In this document: piece by piece, positions 12,343-23,779 of the stretch
Layout of the letters: each line of letters starts with the position of its first letter
Position numbering within the stretch: position 1 is the first letter of the stretch
Origin: Ascarosepion bandense
Taxonomy: Eukaryota > Mollusca > Cephalopoda > Sepiida > Sepiidae
Assembly: GCA_037127315.1 (NCBI GenBank)
Contig: JBBBDQ010000192.1
Span: 3,695,001 to 3,759,000, forward strand
Length of the DNA: 64,000 nucleotides
Direction: 5' to 3'
Notes under the pieces: model-generated
Databases searched by the model: none
The model's input: only the letters and a program-made list of their open reading frames with translations
What the model was told of the DNA's origin: nothing
Program-made: the position numbers and the translations under genes

Positions 12343-13745
12343 TTATCAAATGAGAAAAGAAAAGAAATTCATAGTTTGGTCAATGATTTCAAAAATCTTT
12401 TTCCTGATGTTCCTAAAAAAAAACAACAGTTGCATTACATGATGTTTTAGTTCGAGATGAAAAGCTCATCAAACAACATTTTTACCGGGTAAATCCAATC
12501 AAGCTTCAACAGTTGAGAGCAGAGATTAAATATATGCTGGATAGAGATTAAATATATGCTGGATAATGACATAATTCAATTAAGCAACAGTCAGTAGAGT
12601 TCTCCTTGTATTCTTATACCAAAACCTGATGGAACCTACAGATTTGTAACAGACTTTCGAAAAGTAAATGTAGTCACCAAATGTGACTCTTTTTCAATTC
12701 CTAGAATTGATGACTGTATTGACAACATAGGCAAGGCATGTCAGTAAATTTGATTTAATGAAAGGTTATTGGCAAGTGCCCTTAACTGACAATGCCAAAG
12801 AAATTTCAGCATTTGTGACTCCAGATGGTTTATACCAATATAAGGTTATGCCGTTCGGGATGAAAACTACGCCGGCAACATTTCAAAGGATGATGCATTC
12901 TTTTCTATACAAAATTTAGGGATGTGAGGCTTACATAGATGATGTAATTGTGTACAGCATGACTTGGGAAGAACATGTCCACATCATCAAGCAATTTTGT
13001 CTTAAGCTGGAAGAAGCAAACCTATGTGTGAACCTAAACAAGAGCGAATTCTCTCATGCAACAGTAAATTATTTGGGTCATACTGTTGCACCAGGAACAG
13101 GTTTAGTCTATCACAGCAAAAGTGGATGCTATCTTAAAGTATCCTATTCCAACTAAGAAAAAACAACTAATGAGATTTCTCGGTACGACTGGATTCTACA
13201 GAAAATTTTGTAAAAATTTCTCATCAATAGCAAGTCCTCTCACCGACCTCCTGAAAAAGGATGTAAAATACAAATGGAGTGAAACCTATAATGAGGCTTT
13301 CACCAGAATCAAGTCAACACTCATTGGTGGCCCAGATCTTGCAACTCCAGTTTTTTCAAACCAATTTAAATTGCAAATCGATGCCAGTGATGTCAGAATG
13401 GGTGGCATCTTACTGCAAGAAGATGACGAAGGCGTCGATAGAGCCATTGGATATTTCTCAAAATAGTTAAACATCTACCAGAAGAACTATTCTATTATTT
13501 AAAAAAGAATGCTTGGCGGTGTTATCACCGCTACAACATTTTGACTTTTACCTCAATTTTACTGTTTATCCTGTTCTGATTTATACTGACCATAATCCAC
13601 TAACGTTCCTTCAAAAAATGATTAAAAAAATCAAAGACTTACAAGATGGAGTCTTCTCCTGCAAGAATATGACATTATTATAAAACACATAATAAAGGAA
13701 GGAACAATGTTATTGCAGAAACTTTATCTAGAGCATAACTTTTCA
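12343..13745 (+). pseudogene. Reverse transcriptase and RNase H of the Gmr1-like element
   Basis: The RT reading begins with a linker and then an IPKPDGTYRFVTDFR block (about 12614-12660). A FDLMKGYWQVPL block (about 12750-12783) and a MPFGMKTTPATFQ block (about 12850-12887) follow. The catalytic YIDD lies at 12932-12943 and is intact. The thumb and connection region (12950-13270) leads to RNase H, with DASD near 13380, a degraded KECLAVL near 13508 and YTDHNPLTFL near 13583. Stops and frameshifts separate these blocks, for example near 12540, 12745, 12918 and 13155. An 18-bp duplication (ATAGAGATTAAATATATGC) is visible at 12522-12558. The domain copies element RNA into DNA. In this element it ends only about 120 bp before the 3' LTR, which leaves no room for an integrase after it. 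Confidence 0.85.
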
Positions 13746-13853
13746 AAAAAAAAAAAATTATGATATTATGATTTATTGCTGAACAAAAAAAAAAAAAAAA
13801 TAGACTGATATTGTCTCATAAAAGTTTTTCATTATGATTTCAAAACTTTTACT

Positions 13854-13864
13854 TTGAAGGGGGA
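13854..13864 (+). promoter_or_regulatory. Polypurine tract before the 3' LTR
   Basis: A purine run GAAGGGGGA immediately precedes the TGTGTTAAG start of the 3' LTR, as expected for the plus-strand primer of reverse transcription. Confidence 0.7.
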
Positions 13865-14556
13865 TGTGTTAAGAGGTTGCATTTATATATAAAAATAATA
13901 TTAACAATGTCTAAAAAGTTGTAGTAAGGGATTCATTTGAGTCCTACTTGTTATTACAAAAAGTTTTAATTCATGAAGTAGTAGTAAGAATAAGGAAATT
14001 AGAAATAGAATTCTTGGAAGATGCTAGAATGTCCGAGAAAATTCGAGTAAAATCTAGAGAATTCTAAAGGATTCTAGAATATGCAAAGTAGGTGTTAGCC
14101 TCTATAAAAATAGGTTTTGGGAAGAGAGTAGACAGTTGTTAAAAGGATTTGCTGACATTATCAACTCCGGCTTTGATTCAAGAATTTATATCCATCCGAA
14201 AGAATCTCTAAGAAAAGTTGCTGACCAACTAAAACCTGAAAGAGAACCTCATGGAACTATATGGGTAAATAGATATTTTTGACCCTTTCATTGACCAAAC
14301 TAATAATTATTCTTTATATACACATTTGAGGATTTCCAAAAATACAGCACTTAAACTTCTTTGCTATTTTAACTAGGTAAAGATATTTAACACCTTCCTT
14401 CCCATTTGTAACACTTCGCCAGCCAGTAGTAAACTCTGTTTTTCTTTTTGAATGCATATTTGTAAATATTTTTTAAAATGCTTTATTAAATATTTGTTTG
14501 TAATTTATCTCTGAGTTTTGGTTTATGAATTTTTTTCTTTAGTTACACTTAACACG
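13865..14556 (+). repeat. 3' LTR of the Gmr1-like element, with 110-bp insert
   Basis: 692 bp, matching the 582-bp 5' LTR except for about 110 extra bases at about 14261-14370. The insert begins with a variant of the adjacent GGGTAAAGATATTT sequence, so part of it is a local duplication. Scattered substitutions elsewhere show the two LTRs have diverged. Confidence 0.9.
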
Positions 14557-16265
14557 TAAGAGTTGGACATTCATAACTTTATGAAAATTGTTTTTTCAAA
14601 AAATTGTTTTTTTTACATTCTTTTTTTTTATCAAAATTCTATTTTCTCTGACATTCCTCCATTATCAAATATTTTTTCTCTGACATTCATCCCATTATCA
14701 AAATTGTTTTTGTCTGACATTCCCCCATATCAAAATTGTTTTTTGGCATTAGGCTGTTTATTGAAATTGTTTTTGTCAGACATTCAGCCCTTTATCAAAA
14801 TCGTTTTGCCTAATATTACACGCTATATCCACATTATTTATTTGACATTCCTTCGTATATCAATGTTTGTTTTTGTCTGACATTTATCTGCTAATCAATA
14901 TAAGTTTTTGCATGACATTCATCATTTTATCAAAATTGTTTCTTGTCTGACAGTCCTTCATTTATCAAAATTGTTTTTTCTGACATTCCTCCTATTATCA
15001 AAATTGTTTTGTCTGACATTCATCCCTTTATCAACATTGTTTTTTTTTTGTTATTTTGTTTTTTTGCTTTCGTCCATTTACTGAAATCGTTTTTGGTCTG
15101 ATATTCAGTCCTTTATGAAAATTCTTTTGTTATGTTACTCCATATATCAAAATTGTTATTTCTCTGATATGCCTCCGTCTAGCAAAATTGAAATGTCTGA
15201 CATTTATCTGTTAATAGAAATAATTTTTGTCTGATATTCATCACTCTATCCAAATTGTTTCTTGTCTGACCTTCCTCCATGTATAAAAATTATTTTTTTC
15301 TGTGAAATTCCTCCACTTATCAAAATTATTTTCATTTTTCTGACATACGTCTGTCCATTAAGTTTGTTTTTGACTGATATTTATCAGTTTATTGAAATAG
15401 TTTTTTTTGTCTGACATTTAACTTTTTTCAGAATTGTTTCTTGCCTGACATTCAACCTTTTACAAAATTCTTTTTTTCTGACATTCCTTCCTTCATCAAA
15501 ATTGTTTTTGTCTGATATAACTCCCTTTAACGAGACTGTTTTTTTTTCAGACACCCTATTGCTAACATTGTGTTGGTTGACATTCATCCTTTTATCAAAA
15601 TTCTTTTTTGTCGGGCATTCATCCCTTTATCAAAATTGTTTTTCTCAGACATGTTTCCCGCTATCGAAACTATTTTTTGTCTGACATTCTTCCCTACATG
15701 AATTTTTTTTTGCCTGATATTCCTCTCTTATCAAAATTGGTTTTTGTCTAACATTCAACCCTTTATCAAATTTGTTTTTCTCTGAAATACCTCCCATCAT
15801 CGAAGTTGTTCTTTGTTTGACATTCATTCCTTTATCAAAATTGTTTTTTGACATTTATCCGCTTATCAGAACTGTTATTTATCTGACATACACCCAGTTA
15901 TCAAAATTGTTTTTGTCTGACATTCCTCCATTTATCAAAATTATTTATATTTAACAATCGTCTCTTTATCGATTTTTTTTTGTGGGATATTCCTTTCATT
16001 ATCCAAATTGTTTTTTTTGACATTATTCCCTTTTCCAAAATTGCTGTTTGCCTGATATTCCTCCATTTATTAATTTTTTGTCTTGGACAGTCCTCTGTTT
16101 ACCAAAATTTTCTGGTGGCTGGTATTCATCCGTTTTTCGAAATTGTTTTTTGTCTGATATTCATCACCTTATTAAAACTGTTTTTTTTTCTGATATTCCG
16201 CCCATTATCAAAATTATTTTTCGTATTACATTCATCCAGTTACCGAAACTGTTTTTGTCTGACAT
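14557..16265. repeat. 35-bp minisatellite array, segment 2
   Basis: Continuation of the array of segment 1 on the far side of the LTR element, with the same orientation and unit. About 48 degenerate copies, with T-run expansions at 15033-15055 and elsewhere. Confidence 0.95.
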
Positions 16266-17094
16266 TAGAGGTGATTAGTAGGAAAACATATTGAAATATA
16301 TCCTTTCCTCTTTACGAATAAAGTGACATTGACACTTTCTTTCTTTTTTCTCTCTACACATGTATCCTTTCCTTACACATAAAATGATGATCATTCACAT
16401 ATAACAAAAATATGTAACCTTATGGAGTCAGCAACAGAATAAAAATGATGGTATAATTCATACAAACTTGGCCTTTATTCATTTATTACCACAACTACAT
16501 ATAAACCATACTGGTCACCCCAACGTTTCAACTCTACTATACTGTTGAAACCAGAGGTTTAAAAGAATACCCTTCAAAACGAAGCTACATAGATAAAAAA
16601 AATTTCAACAAATAATAAATCCTGGGGTACGAACTCAAACTTTCAACAAAGGATGAATCCCGACCCTCGAAAATAATTGCAGCAACACGAAATACGAAAA
16701 ACATTCGATAACTTCTGACTCGCAAAAAAATGCTGATGCACTAACTACTGATCCATAATCAAGTACTCTATGTTTCTGGCATCAATAGATTGTTAAAAGA
16801 GATAAAAAACAAAAAAAAACAAAAAACAAAAAAAAAAACATCATGACTGACCAGGTAACAAATGCATAAATCTGGATAAGTTACTATTTTCTCTTCTTTT
16901 TCTCTTCTCTATCTTCTGTCGGCTGTAAAAACAATTCGTAGAATAGAAACACAACAAGTTAGTATCAAGCCACCATAGTTTATAGAGACTAGTATCGCCG
17001 GTTGGTTCAGTATAATTGAATCTCAATTTCATTTGAAACAAGTAACTACTGAAGATACAAAAATTTTACACCATAATCAGTGCCTTGCCACGCG
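16266..17094. other. Insert of unknown type interrupting the minisatellite
   Basis: About 830 bp of non-satellite sequence. An inverted pair CAACGTTTCAACTCTAC / ACTGTTGAAACC lies at about 16528-16553. On the minus strand, 16680-16770 resembles a tRNA-derived SINE head (listed separately). A-rich runs lie at 16800-16840. No coding frame is supported. The CTGTTTTTTGTCTGACATT satellite text stands directly on both sides. Confidence 0.5.
16620..16775 (-). mobile_element. Possible tRNA-derived SINE head
   Basis: Read on the minus strand, a GGATCAGTAGTTAGTGCATC stretch resembles the A-box and D-arm region of a tRNA. A GCGAGTCAGAAGTTATCGAA anticodon/T-arm-like part follows, and further on GAGTTCGTACCCC resembles a B box. 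Spacing is irregular and I could not confirm a cloverleaf, so this is tentative. Confidence 0.3.
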
Positions 17095-17760
17095 ACTGTT
17101 TTTTGTCTGACATTCATCTCTTTAACGCAGTTGTTTTTGTCTGACATTCCTCCCTTTATCAAAGGCGGGTTTTTGTCTGACTTTCATCCATTTATCACAA
17201 TTGTTTCTTCTGACATTGATCATTTTATCAAATTTATTTTTGTCTGATATTTCTTTCTTTTATCAAAATTGTTTTTCGTCTGACAAATCCTCCCATTGTC
17301 GAAATTGTTTTTTGTCTGACTCATCTCTTTATAAAAATTGTTTTGTGTCTGACATTACTTCCTTTATCGAAATAGCTTTTTGTCCGGTAGTCTTCCCTTT
17401 ACAAAAATTGTTTTTTTCCTGACAGTCCTTTCTTTATCAAAATTTATTGTTTCTGACATTCCTCCATTTATCAAAATTATTTTTCTCTGATATTTCTCCC
17501 TTTATCGAAATTGTTTTTTTTTTCTAACATTCATCTCTTTATGAAAATTGTTTCTTTTCTGACATTCTCCTGTATGAAAATCGTTTTTGTTTGGCATTCA
17601 TCGTTTTATTAAAATTGTTTTGTCTGACATTCATCACATCATAAAAATTGTTTTCTGTCTGACATTCATTTCTTTATAAGATTATAGTTTGTCTGAAACT
17701 CATCTCTTTATCAAAACTGATTTTGTATGATTTTCTTCCTTTTCTAAAGTAACTTTTGTC
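17095..17760. repeat. 35-bp minisatellite array, segment 3
   Basis: About 19 copies of the same unit as segments 1 and 2, in the same orientation. Confidence 0.95.
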
Positions 17761-17850
17761 AAGTCACAGATAAAAGAATACAAATGTCTTCGAACAATAC
17801 TGTGACTGACACTTAATCTTCTCAATGCTAATCACCGAATGCTTATTAAA

Positions 17851-17896
<46 letters not shown>

Positions 17897-18025
17897 TTTA
17901 TACTTCACTTCATCCCAGCAGCACGATATATCTAATTACTTCAAGACTAGGTCAACTGTGTTTCCTCTCTGGTGATCCGTATTCAAACCAAATCTCAGCA
18001 GTGAAATTTCATTTCTATATGACAC
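17761..18025. other. Short non-satellite spacer with (TA)n
   Basis: About 265 bp of unique-looking sequence with a pure TA run at about 17856-17892. No gene seen. Confidence 0.7.
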
Positions 18026-19215
18026 TTCCTCTTACTAAAATTGTTTTTCTCTGACATTAATCCGATTATCGACTTGTTTTGTTGATATTCATTCGTTTAT
18101 CATTAATATTTTTATCGAAATTAATTTTTTCTAGCATTTATCCCATTACCGAAATTGATTTCTCTTTGACATTCATCCTTTTATCAAAATTGTTTTTTTC
18201 TCTGACATTTCCTTTTTTTTTTGAAATTGTATTATGTCTAACATAACTCCCTTTATCAAAACTGTTTTTCCTGACATTCATCCTTTTATCAAGATTGATT
18301 TTTGTTTGACATTCATCCCTTTATCAAAATTGTTTTTATCTATTAATCATCCAATCATCGAAATTGTTATTTATCTGACATTCATCACTTTATCAAATTT
18401 TTTGTCTGACCTTCATCCAATAATCGAAATTAATTTTTTGTCAAACATTCCTCACAATATCGAAATTGTTTTTGTCTCTTATTCTTCCCTTTAACAAAAT
18501 TGATTTTTCCCATACATTCCTCCTAATATCGACATTGTTTTTTGTCAGACATTTCCTCCTTTATGAAATTGTTTTTCCCAAAATTGAAAATGTTTTTGTT
18601 TGAAAATCATCTATTTATCGAAATTGTTTTTTCATGATATTACTCAAAAAATCGAAATTGTTTTTATCAGACATTCATCCAGTTATCAAGATTGTTTTTT
18701 GTCTGACATTCATGTCTTTATTAAAACTGATTTTTCCCTGACATTCCTTTTTACATTACATTATTTACATTCCTCAACAATCCTCGAAATTTTATCGAAA
18801 TTCTATTTCTTTGACATTTCACTCATTATCGAAATTGTTTTTTGTCTAAGATTTATATTTTTTTTTGTTTGACATTCAGCTCTTTGTCGAAATTGATTTT
18901 GTCTGACAGTCTTCTCTATATCGAAAATGATTTTATCTGACATGCATCCATTTATCGATTTTTTGTTTGATATTCATCCATTTATCATAATTGATTTTGT
19001 ATGACAGTCATCTCGTTATCGAAATAGGTATTTTTTTCTGAAGTTTATCCCTTTATCGAAATTAATTTTATCTGACATTCATCCCTTTACTGATTTGTGT
19101 CTGGAATCTATGTTTATCGAAATTGATTTTAACTGATATTCATCTCGATATCCAAATAGTTTTGTCTGAAATTCATCCCTTTATCAAAGTCGTTTTTTTT
19201 GTTTTGTTTAACATT
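18026..19215. repeat. 35-bp minisatellite array, segment 4
   Basis: About 34 degenerate copies of the same unit. Confidence 0.95.
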
Positions 19216-19329
19216 GATATGGTTATTATTGTAACCCTAAATATTAGGAACTACAAAATATAACAAGCACAGTTAAACATATTTTGAAATATAACAATAT
19301 TTGATTTTTTTTTATACTCACCGACCAGA

Positions 19330-19960
19330 ATATAGCAGGATTGGGTGGGATAACAAATTACTGTCTACATGTGTTGTATTGTCAAGCAGACATGTTGTTG
19401 TTTTCTCCTCTTTCAAAAAGATTAAGCTGTTCAATTCTGTCAAGACTAATTAAATTTAATTCAGAATTTTCAGCAAGATAGCACACACCTGAAAATGTGG
19501 TAGCTCGAAATGTAACATTACAAGTTAACTCACCAGTTAAATGAATTTGGTCCCCAGAGGCGCTTATCGCTATGTGATCTGTTGCAGAAAAAACATGCCC
19601 CCCCCCATTAATTTTCAAGATGACTGGAATATTAACGTGATATCTAACACTGTGTCAAACTGGAAACAAACTGGTTTGTGGTTCACTGAAACAACAATAT
19701 ATTCTCGGTTGCTTTTATAGTCTGCCTTGAATGTTGCGAACACCGAATTTGTTTGCATCGGCTTTCTTTTTCGTTTTGTAACGACTTTCTTGTCAATTGG
19801 ACTTTCAGCATTTTTTAAATTTTGCGTTACAAAATTTTTCTTTCTGTCCAGTTTGGCGGCAAACATTGCACTTATGTTTCTTAAACGGACAAAAACGTAT
19901 GTAATGCTAGTCACCACAAGACCAACAAGTTGATGGTGGCTTCTTTTCTTTTTGGACGTT
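19330..19960 (-). pseudogene. Mag-like gypsy fragment: zinc knuckles and protease
   Basis: Read on the minus strand, a first knuckle (CWSCGD...H...C) at about 19890-19940 is followed by a second Cys pair (CNVC) whose His is changed. A basic linker then precedes a retropepsin start near 19650, read as FQFDTVLDITLI. The usual active-site D-T/S-G/A triplet reads DTV here. After a frameshift near 19617 the protease body continues (HIAISASGDQ...LTGELTCNVTF) to a LDRIEQLNLF block, which matches the protease-RT linker of Mag-type elements. The piece interrupts the 35-bp minisatellite and is oriented opposite to the Mag-like fragment at 21.8-22.9 kb. Both could be parts of one rearranged insertion, or independent. 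Confidence 0.75.
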
Positions 19961-20094
19961 TCCTGTAGATGATGGAGTGTTTGATTTTTGTCCTAAAATG
20001 GTGTCTCTTTTAATGTTTAAAAGACTGTTACATTCAGTTGTTAGAATTTGAATTGTGATGTTTTAATCGTGTTCCAATTTGGAAAATAATCAAA

Positions 20095-20530
20095 ATCGTT
20101 TTGTCTGTCATTCATCCTCTATAAAAATTGATTTTTGTCCTGACATTTATCCATTTATCAAAACTCTATATGTTTGACTTTCATCTCTTTATCAAAATTG
20201 CTTTTTTTTATTTTATATTCCTCCGTTTATTCAAAATTATTTTTTCATGCTCATGCTTTTATGAAATTAGTTTTTTGTCTAAAACTCCTCTCATTATCGA
20301 AATTTTATTTTCTCTGACTTTCATCTGTTTACTACAATCGTTTTTTTTTTTATCTGACATTCACCTATTTATCAAAATTGTATCACCTCGTCAAAATAGT
20401 TTTTGTCTGATATTCAGCACTTCATCAAAATTAATTTTTGTCTGACATTCGTCCCTTTATCGAAATTGTTTTCTGTTTTAAATTCAATGTTTTATCAAAA
20501 TTGTTTTTCTTGACATAAATTAGTTTCGAG
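20095..20530. repeat. 35-bp minisatellite array, segment 5
   Basis: The last 12 or so copies of the unit. The array stops near a GAGAGCTGGC sequence where a GC-richer repeat begins. Confidence 0.9.
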
Positions 20531-20539
20531 AGCTGGCAA

Positions 20540-21640
20540 ATTTTGACCCTAGGCTAGATTGTCCGCGCTCACGTAAAGCCTGACTTTTTGTCACATCCCG
20601 TTTCTGTGGGATGGTATCGGGTGTAAGCAACCAGGCAAGCAGTCGGTCTTCGGGTAGAGAACTTCATCGGTAATCGGTCTACGGACTGGAACTGGGACTC
20701 GTCTGAGAAAGAAAGACATGCCCCCCCCTCTCTCTTTCTCTTTGGGTTCGATTCAGACAATGCTCCGTCTACGGAGAGAGACTGGGTTTAGAAAAATAGA
20801 ACGGCTTAGTGCCCGATCCTGTGTATGCGTGAGCTGTGCAGATTTGAACCGTTGACTCGAAGATCTGCGATCGGGTTCCCTAAGTTAAGCTCGATTTTGA
20901 GTCACACCCTTTCTGGATAAATACCCAGAATTCTGCGAACGGAGAGGAACAATCGACGGGCATCAACTGGGGAAAATAGATAAGAACCCGATCCTACGTA
21001 TGCGGAGTCTGAGTAACTTTTGCCTGTGAATAAGCGCTCAGGAACTGCACGTTAATCTGCGCCTCAATGGTAAGAACATAGGCAAATGCCCAGAGTTCCG
21101 CTTGAACATGAGTTTGTCGGATCCTCTGTCTTCCGACAGACAAGGCTATGTTTACGGGTAGCGGGTGGTGTCGGAAAAAATAGACAAAAACCTGATCCCT
21201 AGTATTCGGTGTCTGAGAAGATGTTGCCCGAGTGTACGCGCTCGGACTCTTCTCCGCCCTCGTTAAACATGACCTTGTGTCATACCCCACCTCTGTGGGG
21301 AGGACTTGCACAAATATCGCGAGAACGCGCACATTCAATCTCTGTGTCATCGGATAGAGAGCGACCCAGACATGGCTATGCCTACGAACAGGGACTCGGC
21401 TGAGAATAATAGAGAAGCTTGTTACTGCTTATGCGGGAGAATTTTTGACCGAGTGTACGCAATCGGAAATCCACGTTAGAAATTGACCTTGTGTTGTATC
21501 CCGCCTTGGTGGGGATGACTTGCTTAAATACTCCGTGTTCGCACGTGTCAAGCTCTCTGTCTTAGGGCAGAAATCAACTCAGATGAGGCTATGTCACATC
21601 CCACCTCAGTGGTGAGGATTTGGGTAAGATTAATTTGTGA
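20540..21640. repeat. GC-richer tandem repeat, 4-5 diverged units
   Basis: Four to five diverged copies of a unit of roughly 200-300 bp. Shared landmarks are a GCGCTCGG motif (20570, 21043, 21240, about 21460), a TGACCTTGTGTCACATCCC-like segment followed by TCTGTGGGGAGGACTT, a CTCTGTCTTCGGATAGAGAG inverted segment, and an ACTCGGCTGAGAAAAATAGA segment. Base composition is clearly richer in G+C than the surroundings. A further single copy is at 27441-27676. I do not recognise it as a known RNA gene. Confidence 0.8.
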
Positions 21641-21761
21641 CGAGTGTGTAAAAGCTAAGGCTTATGTGTTAAAATACTACAAACATATTCATTACAAACT
21701 TGAAGGAATTATACAAATAATTAGATATGCCTATTATTTGCCTATATTTATTGCAAAATAT

Positions 21762-22921
21762 AAATGAACAAATACCATTTTAAAAAAAGAAGACAATGTG
21801 AAAATTTAAACGAAGAATTGAAACAATGTTTTCCGGAAGTTCGGTCGAATGAGTTGGGTCGAGGTTCCAAAGTTAAAGCAAAACAAAACAAAAAGGTAGG
21901 GTTGTCGACGTCAGTATTTAAACCGAAACGTAGTCTACCGTGCTTGAATTAAGTCAACATAGAATTAGTCAGACCTGAAAAAATAAGTGGAATTTAAAAA
22001 ATTGAACATTGAAAATGGGCAGCACCAGCGGTGCATATGAAGAAAAAAGTAATGTTTACGATGATTTTTCGACTGGGTTAAAAAATGTTTAGAATCACTT
22101 AACTACCCATTATCAGGTACAGAGGAAATTTTTGCGAAATTAAACTGTGGAAAGCTGTCTTCGAAGCTGAATCTTTCTGAGGTGTATTTGAAAATAGAAT
22201 GTTTAGAGTTAATAATGATAAATACGCACAAGAATTTCAAAATTTTTTCGATTGAACATATAACTACACCGCCATATCAGCCAAGGTCAAACGAACAAGC
22301 TGAACGGTTTATGGGTACTTTTAAGAGAACTTTGAAAAAAAGCTGGTAAAGAAAAATGAGTGAAAAATCAGTACAAAAATTATTGAAAGTATACGGGAAA
22401 ATGCCGAAATCCAATACACTGACACGCATGTCACCCACAGAATTGATATTCACAAGAAAAATTAAATCGGTGTTCGACAAGTTGTTACTAAGTCAAAAGT
22501 AAATAAGAACGGATTGCAAAAAAGGCACAAAATATTTCAAAATAGATGAAAAAGTGTTTTTTAGGATATATAAAAATGGAAAAGAAATCTAGGAAAACTG
22601 TGTAATATGATCATGAATTGGAGAAATGATTTATATGTTGAAAGGAAAAAATGGGACACAAAATACATTGGAGAAATTAAAGAAAAAACACCGCAAGAAA
22701 TGAAGAATCTATACAAGTTCTGCATATCTCTGACATAACAATAACCTAAGAATTCTTTAAAGGTATGGGTACCAGAAAAAAGAAGCATACAAAAAAAAAA
22801 AAAAAAAAATAGTGGTTGACACCAAACAAAAGAAATACAAAGTTCAGTACGTCGCGAACTCACCAGAAAAAGGAGTGAATATATATATATTTAAGAAAAT
22901 AAAAATATCTCAAAAGGTGGA
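21762..22921 (+). pseudogene. Mag-like gypsy pol with RT-to-integrase deletion
   Basis: The left half is an RT start. An FPEVRSNELGRG block at about 21833-21865 and an ELVRPEKI block near 21965-21985 are followed by an AAPAVHMKKKSN block (about 22022-22055) and a DDFSTGL block near 22060. After ...LINTHK at about 22215-22235 the frame jumps straight to the integrase C-terminal half (ITTPPYQPRSNEQAERFM near 22262-22310, with the catalytic Glu retained). A KLLKVYGKMPKSN block and an RIKSVFDKLL-like block follow. Most of RT, all of RNase H and the integrase N-terminus, including the YxDD box, are therefore missing. Similar blocks occur in the element at 38.8-44.0 kb, so the two belong to related families. 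Stops are frequent. Confidence 0.8.
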
Positions 22922-23520
22922 TGTTGTACAGTAAATAAAACATCCCTGTAAAACAGAGCTCAGGGTCAGCATTCCACCCGAACTGCAGTCGTCCAGCGAA
23001 TTTTTGTTACTTTTGCCTCACAGCCGTTTGGAATTACTTGAACCGGCGAGGTTTATAATTACGAAAGACTTTTAACGTAAGTTTTATTTTCTTATTTTTG
23101 TTTCGTGCGTTTTTACTTTATTTTTAATTTTTTTGAATTATTTCTCCTTTTTTTTTCTGTAACCCAATTTTGTTTATTTATTTATTTACTTTTTTCGCTT
23201 AGTTCTTTTGCATTTTATTTTACTGGTTTATTTCGACCATTTTGTTTGCTTTTCTTTCGTAAGCAAATCTTTAATTTGAAAACTTTTATTTTTACGTATC
23301 GTTTGGTTTTTATTTCTTAAAGCAGAACTTTATTTTGAAAACTTATTTTTCCTTACGTTGTTTATTAATACTGTTTACTTTTACTTTGAAACCTTTATTT
23401 TTTATTTAATATCTTTTTTACACCAAATCTGTTTCGTGTATGTGAGTGTGTAATTGTATTACGAACTGTTGGTAGGACCTCGGCCAAAATCTCTCAGTAC
23501 CCCGCATACACCACTAAACC
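22922..23520 (+). repeat. Candidate 3' LTR of the Mag-like fragment
   Basis: After the purine-rich AAAAGGTGGA, the sequence TGTTGTACAGTAAATAAAAC begins where an LTR is expected. No second copy is present and I cannot place the right end, so the extent is a guess. The region from 23080 is T-rich with no other feature. Confidence 0.35.
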
Positions 23521-23779
23521 TTTATTTTTGTGGGAAAAAAAAATAGTGAAAATATTGTCGCTTTTATTTATTTTTCTTCTTTTTTTTCTTTTTTTTTTTT
23601 TTTTTTTGTTATTTTTACTCAAATTTCCAGAGATTATCTGCGATTTATCTCTTCTTCCTCCGTTCTGTCTGTAATAATTTTCTTGGCTTGTTTTCTTTTT
23701 AGTTTTTTTTCTTACTAACATTTTTGACTTTAACTAAGTTAAAACTTAGTTACCTCGTCACCCCTAACTTTTTTTCTTT
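23521..23779. other. T-rich non-coding stretch
   Basis: Long T-runs (for example 23588-23608) and no recognisable gene. Confidence 0.6.

Larger units (their letters stand above)
8117..14556 (+). mobile_element. LTR retrotransposon, Gmr1-like Ty3/gypsy (IN before RT)
   Basis: An LTR-bounded element sits inside the 35-bp minisatellite. Both LTRs begin TGTRTTAAGAGG and end CTTAACACG, so the ends form short inverted repeats. The internal order is leader with tandem repeats, gag, CCHC zinc knuckle, protease, integrase, reverse transcriptase, RNase H and a purine tract. Ordinary Ty3/gypsy elements carry integrase after RNase H. Integrase before RT, with gypsy-type domains, is the arrangement described for the Gmr1-like group. 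All coding parts carry frameshifts and stops. I could not identify a clean target duplication, because the flanks are degenerate satellite. Confidence 0.85.

Noticed and set aside
17930..18010. tRNA-like text on the minus strand (GGTTTGAATACGG)
   Set aside because: Only a weak B-box resemblance, with no A box at a suitable distance.
18234..18494. Open frames inside the 35-bp minisatellite (also 7665-8144, 14563-14880, 15980-16294)
   Set aside because: They are by-products of repeats near a multiple of three. No domain or conserved start is present, and unit lengths vary.
6345..20530. Regularly spaced repeats that look array-like, as in CRISPR
   Set aside because: Units are contiguous and degenerate along their whole length. 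There are no unique spacers or cas genes, and the context is eukaryotic.
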